A DNA stretch of 27,241 nt from Thermomonas sp. Lineage in GTDB: Bacteria > Pseudomonadota > Gammaproteobacteria > Xanthomonadales > Xanthomonadaceae. Below the pieces are notes generated by a model. It made no database searches. It worked only from the letters and a program-made list of their open reading frames with translations, and was not told where the DNA came from. Where the stretch lies: the NCBI GenBank assembly GCA_024711415.1, contig JANJSW010000275.1:1-27241 (forward strand), in the 5' to 3' direction. A program made the translations under genes and the position numbers. Of this stretch, positions 16,865-23,402 are shown one piece after another. Each line of letters starts with the position of its first letter. Position 1 is the first letter of the stretch.

Positions 16865-17278
16865 TCAGAAGTGGCGGATACCAGTGCTGAGCGGGCCGGC
16901 CGGGCTCTTGTCTTCGTTCTCGATCAGACCCGCCGCGACCAGCGCGGAAATCGCAATGATGCCGGCGTTCATGGCCGAGCTGCCGCCGGTCCTGCCGGGA
17001 ACCGCGTTGCACTCGCTCGGGACGGTATAGATGCCCGGCTGGTCGAGCTTGATCTTGCAGCCGTTGCCGTAAGTCAGGAAGCCGGTGGAACCGGCATTGA
17101 CCATGATCTTCTGACCCGCAGCCAGCGACTGGCCGCTGTTGGCGGAGGCGTACTCGCCACCGGTGCTGGTCATGATCGAGCCGCTCTCGACCTGCAGAGT
17201 CGCGCTGACGGTATCCTGGGCAAACGCCGGGGTGGCGAATGCAGCGGCGGCAAGCAATACAGCGGCGATCTTGGTCAT
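16865..17278 (-). CDS. small secreted protein with FecR-like beta domain and C-terminal hydrophobic helix
   Basis: I do not recognise a named family. The 137-aa product has a clear signal peptide (MTKIAAVLLAAAAFATPAFA, cleavage before QDTV). A Gly/Ser-rich beta region follows: GSIMTSTGGEYASANSG, LAAGQKIMVNAGSTGFLTYGNGCKIKL. Its G-x-x-L-x-x-G-x-x-I pattern with a terminal 'dG-x-x-i-x-L' recalls FecR/FixL-like beta repeats. C74 and C90 could form a disulfide. Near the end AGIIAISALVAAGLI is a hydrophobic helix, followed by a short tail (ENEDKSPAGPLSTGIRHF). ATG at 17278 follows GGATGAGG, a strong ribosome-binding site. A promoter-like sequence upstream and a strong terminator downstream make it an independent, probably well-expressed unit inside the polysaccharide module. 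A cell-surface or polysaccharide-associated role is inference. Confidence 0.75.
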   Translation of the reverse strand: MTKIAAVLLAAAAFATPAFAQDTVSATLQVESGSIMTSTGGEYASANSGQSLAAGQKIMVNAGSTGFLTYGNGCKIKLDQPGIYTVPSECNAVPGRTGGSSAMNAGIIAISALVAAGLIENEDKSPAGPLSTGIRHF

Positions 17279-17313
17279 GGCCTCATCCTTGTGTATACGG
17301 AGACGGGGGGAAG

Positions 17314-17336
17314 ATCCCTCCGTTCCGAGGGTATCG
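17314..17336 (-). other. stem-loop overlapping the putative -10 of the FecR-like gene
   Basis: On the minus strand CCCTC pairs with GAGGG across a short loop, extended by GAT/ATC with one bulged A. It lies between the TPR gene and the secreted protein gene. With no T-run it is not a clear terminator; it could mark the end of the upstream transcript or a structured leader. Confidence 0.35.
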
Positions 17337-17356
17337 AAATTGCGCCGGTTTTGCAA
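17328..17356 (-). promoter_or_regulatory. putative promoter of the FecR-like secreted protein gene
   Basis: On the minus strand TTGCAA (17351-17356) and TACCCT (17328-17333) are 17 nt apart and about 50 nt upstream of the ATG. The -10 matches only 3/6, so this is tentative. The spacing and the strong ribosome-binding site downstream are the supporting points. Confidence 0.35.
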
Positions 17357-17364
17357 TAGCCGGT

Positions 17365-18594
17365 TCAATTTTGTTCAGGCAGGCGCTCCAGCCTGAATCC
17401 CGCCAACCACAACTCGCCAGCCACCTGCTGTCCGGCGCCCGATGGCACGGGGTTAACCAGACGCAGCCATTGCCCCGGGCAGCTGGTCGCGGGCACGACG
17501 ACTTCCGCCTCCATGTCGGCCCACTCGAAGCTGCCCTGGAGCGGCGCACTGCGCGCAACCACGCCAGCCGGCCCCGCGCAGGCGATCCACCATTGCAGAC
17601 CCATTTCGCTGCGCAACGCACGCGCCCGGGCACGCAGCAGCAGCCGATAGCGCCCGGGCTCGAGCATCAGCGCCTGCTCCAACCCGGCGCCCGGCACCCG
17701 CCGACCGAGGAACTGCAGATGGGCGACGCGTCCGCTTCGCCCGCTTTCGGACTCGAATTCCAGCAGCACGCCGGGCACGCGACGGCGACGCCAGTCGAAC
17801 CCGGTTTCCGACGGTTCCCGGGCGAAGTCGCCGTTGTAGAGCAGCGGCAACCGGCCATCCAGCTTGACCGCGCTGCCGGCCCAGCGCGCATAGGCCTCGC
17901 CCCACCGGCCCTGCGCGATCAGGCTGTCCAACCAGCGGGAATATTCATCCGTAGTCAGCCCACCCTTGTCCTGCAAGGCCTGCATCACCTGGCCGGCGGC
18001 AAGCGAATTGCCGGTCTTGGGGTGGCGCAGCGCTGCCAGCACGCCTGGGCGCCAAGGCGGATCCCCGCGCAGCGTTTGCGCCAGCGCCTGCGCAAACTTC
18101 GGATCCTGCGCCAGTTGCACCAGCGCCGGATGGACCTTGTCGGCCCGCCACGGCGCCACCCGCAGCAATGCGTCGATCTGCGCCAGTGCCTGCGGGTAAT
18201 CACCCTGCTGCAGGAAATGCCGGGCGAGCCACGCCCGGGTCGCCTGGTCGCGCGGCGCGCGGCGCGCCGCAATCCGGTAGAGCTGCAGGGTGCGGTCGTT
18301 GTCGCCATCCCGTTCGCTGGCGGCAGCAAGGATCCGGAATGCCTGGCCCTGCAGCGGCTCGCGCTCGAGCAGGCGCGTCGCGGTCGCGCGCGCGGCGGCG
18401 GTATCGCCTTCCGCCAACTGTCGCTCGGCCAGCACCAGCAGCGCCGTCGGGTCGCCCGCGCGCCAGCGCAATGCACGCTCCGGATCGCTGGACGCATGGC
18501 GTTCCGCCTGCATCTGCCCCACTACCCGCCAACCCGCGAACAGCACCGCCACGGCCATTGCAGCCACCAGCAGGTGGCGCATCGACACCCTCAT
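17365..18594 (-). CDS. membrane-anchored TPR protein with C-terminal beta-sandwich, exopolysaccharide module
   Basis: A 409-aa protein with one N-terminal membrane segment (about residues 6-24), then a TPR array: ALLVLAERQLAEGDTAAARATATRLLEREP, AFRILAAASERDGD and AWLARHFLQQGDYPQALAQIDALLRVAP, to about 148. From about 250 a beta-rich domain begins with LLYNGDFAREPSETGFDWRR and includes LEPGRYRLLLRARARAL. It resembles a carbohydrate-binding jelly roll often seen in TPR proteins of polysaccharide loci. The ATG at 18594 overlaps the stop of the J-domain gene (ATGA), so the two are translationally coupled; an in-frame upstream reading to 18645 would lie inside that gene. A periplasmic scaffold contacting the polymer or the export machine is a reasonable guess; nothing here proves it. 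Confidence 0.85.
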   Translation of the reverse strand: MRVSMRHLLVAAMAVAVLFAGWRVVGQMQAERHASSDPERALRWRAGDPTALLVLAERQLAEGDTAAARATATRLLEREPLQGQAFRILAAASERDGDNDRTLQLYRIAARRAPRDQATRAWLARHFLQQGDYPQALAQIDALLRVAPWRADKVHPALVQLAQDPKFAQALAQTLRGDPPWRPGVLAALRHPKTGNSLAAGQVMQALQDKGGLTTDEYSRWLDSLIAQGRWGEAYARWAGSAVKLDGRLPLLYNGDFAREPSETGFDWRRRRVPGVLLEFESESGRSGRVAHLQFLGRRVPGAGLEQALMLEPGRYRLLLRARARALRSEMGLQWWIACAGPAGVVARSAPLQGSFEWADMEAEVVVPATSCPGQWLRLVNPVPSGAGQQVAGELWLAGFRLERLPEQN

Positions 18595-19985
18595 CGGATC
18601 GACTCCATTGCCACCCCGGTCACCAGCCAGTAGCCGTCGCGCCAACGCAGCTGGGCAACCAGCAAATCGTTGCTGCCGGTCGCACCGACCACCAGGGATT
18701 CAAGCACCGCTTCATTTCTCCCGATCCGCCAACGCGCATCGGACAGCCGCACGCGGCCGTCAGCGTGCAGGCGCTGCCGCAGCTGCTGCGTATCCGCCTC
18801 CACGGCCGGACTGCTCCAGATCGGCGGGGCAGCCCTGCGCGGCGACTTCAAATAGTCCAGCAGCTGTTCACCCGCCAGCCTGGCGGACTGCACCCGGGAG
18901 AACTCCGGCTGCAGCGTCGGCGAGTGGAATTGCGATACCGGATCCGCAGCAGGCGTCGAGCCGGTCTCGGCGACGGCCGGATGTGCCGTGATCGCTGGCG
19001 AACGTTGTGCTGCCGCGGGCGCGGCCTCGAGCCGAGCGGTGGCCACCGGGGCGCTGGTGGCAGCCACAGCCTCCAGGCCAGGATTCATTCCGGCCGCGGA
19101 TGTTCCCACACCCGCGCGCCGGTCCGCGACCAAGCCGGACATCAACACTTCGGCCCGCGTACGCAGATCGTCCTGCGGATCAAACGCGACCTGCCGCGAC
19201 GCGGTCGCCGCCGCCGGGGCCGGATCGGCATCAGGAAGTTGGCGCGGTTCGGTCAGCTCCGCCAGATCGGAATCCGCACCGGCGGACGGCAGCAGCGATA
19301 CCACCCTGTCGGCATCGGCGGTGCGCGCGGAACCTGCCACCTGTCGCGAGGACTCCCAATCCGGATCAGTCCGGCTCATGTCGCGCAGCACCAGCAGGGC
19401 CAGCACGCCGCACAGCGAGAGCAAGGCCAATGCCGGCCAGCGACGGCGCCACGGCGAAGGCGGCGCAACCGGCTCCAACGCCGGCACCCAGGTGCGTACG
19501 CTGCGCAATGCGCCACCGCTGTCGAAAATCTCCGGTGGTCGCTCCGCCCGCAGCGCCTCATCGTAGGCCTGGCGCCGCTCCGGGCTGCGCAGCCGGCTCC
19601 AGGCGCTGTTGACCCGCGTGGCGAACACCGCGTCGTCTTCGCTCTGCAGGCGATCCGGGTGCAACCACAGCTGCAGCAGGCGGTGATGGGCCTTGATTTT
19701 CTCGGCGTTGGCGCGAGCCTCCACGCCAAGCGTCCGGTAGGCATCGGCCTGCGGATGGAACAGCACTTCGCGCGCATAGAAGCGCGCGGCTTCCAGCACC
19801 TGCGTTTCGCTTTCGCCAAACCGCCGCGCCTGTTCGGCCAGCATCTCGGGCGTCGCCGCAGCGGCGATACCCAGCAGCAACTCCATGCCTTCCGGCAGCG
19901 GGCGCTGCCGCAGGACATATCGCTCGCCTGGCGCCCTCAACAGTGCCAGCGCCCACTCCAGCGCGTCCCCTTTCGCGCCGTTCAC
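18591..19985 (-). CDS. membrane-anchored J-domain protein, exopolysaccharide module
   Basis: A 464-aa protein. Residues about 82-146 form a J domain (AYRTLGVEARANAEKIKAHH) with the HPD triad intact at 109-111 (LWLHPDRLQ) and the final helix RVNSAWSRLRSPERRQAYDEA. One membrane segment follows (about 183-201, WPALALLSLCGVLALLVL). Then comes a low-complexity Ala/Pro/Ser linker and a C-terminal domain from about 365 ending LRWRDGYWLVTGVAMES. With a cytoplasmic J domain the C-terminus would be periplasmic. There is no Gly/Phe region and no zinc finger, so it is class III. The GTG start at 19985 is 4 nt after the Wzc stop, and its own stop overlaps the TPR start. The J domain should recruit DnaK to the membrane at the exporter; the client is unknown. 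Confidence 0.85.
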   Translation of the reverse strand: MNGAKGDALEWALALLRAPGERYVLRQRPLPEGMELLLGIAAAATPEMLAEQARRFGESETQVLEAARFYAREVLFHPQADAYRTLGVEARANAEKIKAHHRLLQLWLHPDRLQSEDDAVFATRVNSAWSRLRSPERRQAYDEALRAERPPEIFDSGGALRSVRTWVPALEPVAPPSPWRRRWPALALLSLCGVLALLVLRDMSRTDPDWESSRQVAGSARTADADRVVSLLPSAGADSDLAELTEPRQLPDADPAPAAATASRQVAFDPQDDLRTRAEVLMSGLVADRRAGVGTSAAGMNPGLEAVAATSAPVATARLEAAPAAAQRSPAITAHPAVAETGSTPAADPVSQFHSPTLQPEFSRVQSARLAGEQLLDYLKSPRRAAPPIWSSPAVEADTQQLRQRLHADGRVRLSDARWRIGRNEAVLESLVVGATGSNDLLVAQLRWRDGYWLVTGVAMESIR

Positions 19986-19989
19986 CCCG

Positions 19990-22287
19990 TCAACCCTTGG
20001 TCAGCCGCGGCTTGTCGCCGTAGGAGTAGTACGCGTAGGCGCCGCCATAGCCATACCCGTAGCCATATCCCGCCGCGCGGGCGTCGTACTTGGTCAGCAG
20101 CCCACCCAGGATACGCGCGCGCGCGGCATACAGCCGTTTGAGCGCGGCCTGCGCGGCGCCGATCTTGGTCTTGGCGCTGTTGACGACCAGCAGGGTGCCG
20201 TCGATCGCGTTGGCCAGGATCGGGGCGTCGGCCAGGCCCAGCACTGGCGGCCCGTCGATGATCACGTGGTCATAGCGCTCGGCGCCTACGGTCAGCAGCG
20301 ACACCAGCTTCGAACCGGACAGCAATTCCGCCGGGTTCGGCGGCAGCGGACCGGCCAGGATCACGTGCAGGCGCTCGTCGTCGGTGCGCTGGACCGCCGC
20401 GCCGAAGGTGCAGCCGCCTGCCAGCAGATGGCTGAGCCCCGACTCCGCCTTCAGCCCGAGCGTCTTGTGCAGCGAAGGCTTGCGCAGGTCCGCATCCACC
20501 AGCAGCACGCGCTTGCCGAGCTGGGTCAGATTGCGTGCCAGTGCCAGCGCGGTGGTCGACTTGCCCTCGCCGGGGCCACTGCTGGTGACCAGCAGGCTCT
20601 TGGGTACGCCGTGATCGGTGGCGAACTGCAGCGCGGTGCGCACCGAGCGGTAGGCCTCGGAGAACGAGGACTGCAGGTCGGAGGCAACGTCACTCAAGTT
20701 GTCCTTGGGGCCAAGCTTGGGAATGATGCCCAGCACTGGCAGCTTGAGCTTCTGTTCGACATCGTCTGGCGTCTTGATGGTGTCGTCGAGGAACTCCAGC
20801 AGGAACGCCGCCAGCACGCCCAGCATCGCGCCCAGCAACAGGCCGATGGCGAGGTTGAGCGTCAGGTTGGGCTTGAAGCGCCAGCGCGGCACTTCGGCGC
20901 GATCGATGATCGAAATGTTGTTGGCGCGGACGTCGCCTGCCACGCCGACTTCCTTGAAGCGCTGCAGCAGCCCGTCGTAGAGCTGGCGATTGGTGTCGAC
21001 CTCGCGCTTGAGGATGTTGTACTGGATGCTGCGGCCGTCCACGTCCAGGGCCTGGGTACGCAGCGCGGCGATCTGCTGGGTCAGCATCTGTTCCTGCGCG
21101 GCAGCGGCGTCGTATTCGGCCTTGACCGAAGCACGGACGCCGCCGGTTTCCCTGGCGATCTGCCGATCCAGCTCGTCGACCTGGCTCTTGAGCTGCCGCA
21201 TCTCCGGGTAATCCGGCTTGAAGGTCTGCAGCTTCAGCTGGTACTGCGACTGCAGCTGCCCCTTCTGCTGCTGCAGCACGCGGATGTTGGAGTTGCCGAT
21301 CATGTCGGCCGGCATCGCCCCCGACGCGGCCTGCCGCCAGCGCGCCTGCGCGCGGATGCGCTGGTCCTGCGCCGCCGCCAACGCGGCGTTGAGCTGGGTC
21401 AGGTTCTGCACCGCCAGCGACTGCCCGTTCTCGCCTGTATTGATCAGGTTTTCCTGCTGCGCGAACTGCACAAGCTTGCGCTCGGAATCCTCCAGCTTGG
21501 CCTTGGTCAGCTTGAGCTGGTCTTCCAGGTAGGTCTTGGCATACGAGGATGCACCGAACCGCCGCTCCAGCCCGGAGGCGATGTAACCCTCTGCAATGGC
21601 ATTGGCCGCGCGCGCCGAGAACTGCGGCGAGGGGCTGTCGAAATTGATCTTCACCAGCCGCGAATTGCGCACCGGTTCGATGCTGAGGCTGTTGCCGATC
21701 AGGCTGGCCGCATCGCGCAGCTCCGCCGCGGCATCCACCGTGGCCGCGTCCGCGCGGTTCTTGTCCTCCTGCTTGCCCTTCGGCTTGAGCAGGGCAAGCA
21801 TCCGCCCCAGCCAGCCCGGCTCGCTGAGCTGCTCCAGTGCGGCCCGATCCAACCCCAATTCGTTGGCTACGCGCTCCGCCAGCGAACGGCTCTTGATGAG
21901 CTCGTACTGTGTCTGCAGGAACGCCGGATCGAAGCCGCGGTCGTCGCCAGGCTGGATGCCGTCCACCTGCACCACCTGGATGCCTTCCTTGTCCAGCTGC
22001 AGCACGGTGGTGGCGCGGTAGATCGGCGTCGCGGTCAGCGTGGCCAGCAGCGCGATCGCCACCACCGCGGCCAGCACGCTGGCAATCAGGCGGCGCCGCT
22101 TGACCAGGATGCGCCAGTACGCGAGCAGGTCGATCTCGTCATCGTCGCGACGCTCCTCCTGCGTCTCCAGCACCAGTGCGGTGCCGCCGCGATGCAGCTC
22201 GACCCCGCCCGCCCGTCCCGCTTCGGCACGGGCGGGGAGGCGTCGATTGTCGTCGGCGGATCCCGCCGGCAGATGCTCTTCGGTCAT
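19990..22287 (-). CDS. wzc: polysaccharide co-polymerase / tyrosine autokinase, Wzc type
   Basis: Inner-membrane protein (765 aa) that sets chain length and controls polymer export through cycles of tyrosine phosphorylation. A Wzz domain starts near 50 (DEIDLLAYWRILVKRRR) with TM1 at about 67-90. A long periplasmic coiled coil spans about 245-445, and TM2 is at about 476-500. The cytoplasmic BY-kinase follows: Walker A SSGPGEGKST ending at 578, Walker A' LLVDADLRKP at 595-604, and Walker B VIIDGPP near 675. The C-terminal cluster at 741-756 holds eight tyrosines. Unlike GumC of the xanthan locus, which lacks a kinase, this one is fused to it. ATG at 22287 follows AAGGACGA. It lies 21 bp after the export lipoprotein gene, in one operon. 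Confidence 0.95.
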   Translation of the reverse strand: MTEEHLPAGSADDNRRLPARAEAGRAGGVELHRGGTALVLETQEERRDDDEIDLLAYWRILVKRRRLIASVLAAVVAIALLATLTATPIYRATTVLQLDKEGIQVVQVDGIQPGDDRGFDPAFLQTQYELIKSRSLAERVANELGLDRAALEQLSEPGWLGRMLALLKPKGKQEDKNRADAATVDAAAELRDAASLIGNSLSIEPVRNSRLVKINFDSPSPQFSARAANAIAEGYIASGLERRFGASSYAKTYLEDQLKLTKAKLEDSERKLVQFAQQENLINTGENGQSLAVQNLTQLNAALAAAQDQRIRAQARWRQAASGAMPADMIGNSNIRVLQQQKGQLQSQYQLKLQTFKPDYPEMRQLKSQVDELDRQIARETGGVRASVKAEYDAAAAQEQMLTQQIAALRTQALDVDGRSIQYNILKREVDTNRQLYDGLLQRFKEVGVAGDVRANNISIIDRAEVPRWRFKPNLTLNLAIGLLLGAMLGVLAAFLLEFLDDTIKTPDDVEQKLKLPVLGIIPKLGPKDNLSDVASDLQSSFSEAYRSVRTALQFATDHGVPKSLLVTSSGPGEGKSTTALALARNLTQLGKRVLLVDADLRKPSLHKTLGLKAESGLSHLLAGGCTFGAAVQRTDDERLHVILAGPLPPNPAELLSGSKLVSLLTVGAERYDHVIIDGPPVLGLADAPILANAIDGTLLVVNSAKTKIGAAQAALKRLYAARARILGGLLTKYDARAAGYGYGYGYGGAYAYYSYGDKPRLTKG

Positions 22288-22308
22288 GTGGAAGTCGTCC
22301 TTGATCGA

Positions 22309-23022
22309 TCAGAAGAACCAGCGGAACACGCCAACGGCGGGCGCCGTCTCGATGAAGCGGCGGAACGCGGATTTGCTGCCCGACTGTTCGACCACGATGA
22401 TGTCGTCGCCATAGACCTGTGGATCGTCGACCATCCCCTTCCGCACCAGGCGCAAGTCGAAGACCGCGGCCTGGCGCTTGCCCTCCACCTGCCGCATCAG
22501 CACGATGCCGCCAAGGTCGGCGACCTTGTCGTCCACGCCTTCCGCCAGCGCGATCGCCTGCAACAGGCTGGTCCTGCCGGTGATGGGATAGATGCCCGGC
22601 TTCTTCACCGCGCCTTCCAGAGTGATCCGCTGGCTCGAATATTCCTTGACGAACACGCTGACCTGCGGGTTCTGCAGGAACCCGTCCGCATATTTCTTCG
22701 CCAGCTGCGCTTCCAGTTCGGGAATGGTGCGGCCACCTGCCATGATCCCGCCCACCAGCGGCAGCGAGATCTGCCCGTTGGAGTTCACCCGCACTTCCTT
22801 GTCCAGGTCCTCGACGCCGAACACGCTGATCTGCAGCAGGTCCATCGCGCCGATCCGGTAGTCGGTGGCGCCTTCGTACGCGCCGGAGGCAGCAGTGGTG
22901 TCGGGAGGCGGCAACGAGGTCAGCGCAGAGGCGGTGGCGCTACGCGTTCCCCCTCCGCTGGCGCAAGCCGCCAGCAGCAGCACCAGGGTCGATGTCAGCA
23001 AGCCACGCATCCAGTTGCGCAT
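22309..23022 (-). CDS. outer-membrane polysaccharide export lipoprotein, Wza/GumB type
   Basis: Forms the outer-membrane exit for exopolysaccharide with the Wzc partner. The 237-aa product has a lipoprotein signal with lipobox LAAC (Cys20). The Poly_export domain begins at DYRIGAMDLLQISVFGVEDL and includes VNSNGQISLPLVGGIMAGG. A SLBB-like domain has ITLEGAVKKPGIYPITGRTSLLQAIALAEG. The length is near GumB and well below E. coli Wza (about 379 aa), so the extra periplasmic ring and the C-terminal membrane helix of Wza are missing or shortened. ATG at 23022 has GGAGG 8 nt upstream. It is the first gene of the wza-wzc-J-TPR operon. Confidence 0.95.
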   Translation of the reverse strand: MRNWMRGLLTSTLVLLLAACASGGGTRSATASALTSLPPPDTTAASGAYEGATDYRIGAMDLLQISVFGVEDLDKEVRVNSNGQISLPLVGGIMAGGRTIPELEAQLAKKYADGFLQNPQVSVFVKEYSSQRITLEGAVKKPGIYPITGRTSLLQAIALAEGVDDKVADLGGIVLMRQVEGKRQAAVFDLRLVRKGMVDDPQVYGDDIIVVEQSGSKSAFRRFIETAPAVGVFRWFF

Positions 23023-23048
23023 GCACGATCCTCCGCGGTTGAGCAGGC

Positions 23049-23076
23049 ATTATGCTTGGCAGGCCAGTCGGCGCAA
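23049..23076 (-). promoter_or_regulatory. putative promoter of the exopolysaccharide operon
   Basis: On the minus strand CATAAT (23049-23054, 5/6 match to -10) has TTGCGC (23071-23076) 16 nt upstream. The start would fall about 20 nt before the export gene's ATG, leaving room for its GGAGG. Confidence 0.5.
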
Positions 23077-23152
23077 CCACATGGACTTCACGCGCCGCAA
23101 GGGCTGCACCGATCGCCCATTCACCTCGCCGCATCCTGTCGCCAGCGGGCTA

Positions 23153-23180
23153 TTGCCTATCCGGCGCGTTCATGTAAAAT
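23153..23180 (+). promoter_or_regulatory. promoter of the tRNA-Val gene
   Basis: TTGCCT (23153-23158) and TAAAAT (23175-23180, 5/6) are 16 nt apart and end 13 nt before the tRNA. The following GCGCGGC is a GC-rich discriminator, as seen at stringently controlled stable RNA promoters. Confidence 0.75.
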
Positions 23181-23193
23181 GCGCGGCTCCTTC

Positions 23194-23268
23194 GGGCGGT
23201 TAGCTCAGCGGTAGAGCATTGCCTTCACACGGCAAGGGTCGCAGGTTCGAACCCTGCACCGCCCACCA
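23194..23268 (+). tRNA. tRNA-Val, anticodon CAC
   Basis: A 75-nt cloverleaf with encoded CCA. The acceptor GGGCGGT pairs with ACCGCCC before ACCA. The D arm is AGCTCAGCGGTAGAGC. The anticodon stem TTGCC/GGCAA flanks the 7-nt loop TTCACAC, with CAC at 23226-23228, so it reads GUG. The T arm is GCAGGTTCGAACCCTGC. It has its own promoter and a terminator 9 nt downstream, so it is a single-gene unit. Confidence 0.95.
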
Positions 23269-23276
23269 GATCCAGC

Positions 23277-23304
23277 AAAAAGCCGGCCTTGCGCCGGCTT
23301 TTTT
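23277..23304. terminator. bidirectional rho-independent terminator between tRNA-Val and the EAL-GGDEF gene
   Basis: Stem AGCCGGC (23281-23287) pairs with GCCGGCT (23293-23299) over a 5-nt loop, flanked by an A-run on the left and six T's on the right. It ends the tRNA transcript on the plus strand. The A-run gives a T-run on the other strand, so it can also end the EAL-GGDEF transcript arriving from the right. Confidence 0.95.
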
Positions 23305-23402
23305 GTTGCGCGATTCCCCCTGCGCCGGTTCCGGCAGAAATCAGTGGCGATGCCCTGCGGTTGCAGGGCGCCTTGGTTCCAGGACCTGCCGCGCGGCGCG
23401 GA

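Noticed and set aside
19885..23214. 1109-residue plus-strand open frame opposite wzc and the export gene
   Set aside because: It is antisense to two clear genes, with His/Gln/Arg-rich composition and no domain.
23194..23304. tRNA-Val as an integration site for a mobile element
   Set aside because: No integrase, no repeated copy of the tRNA 3' end and no change in base composition on either side; it is flanked by ordinary chromosomal genes.
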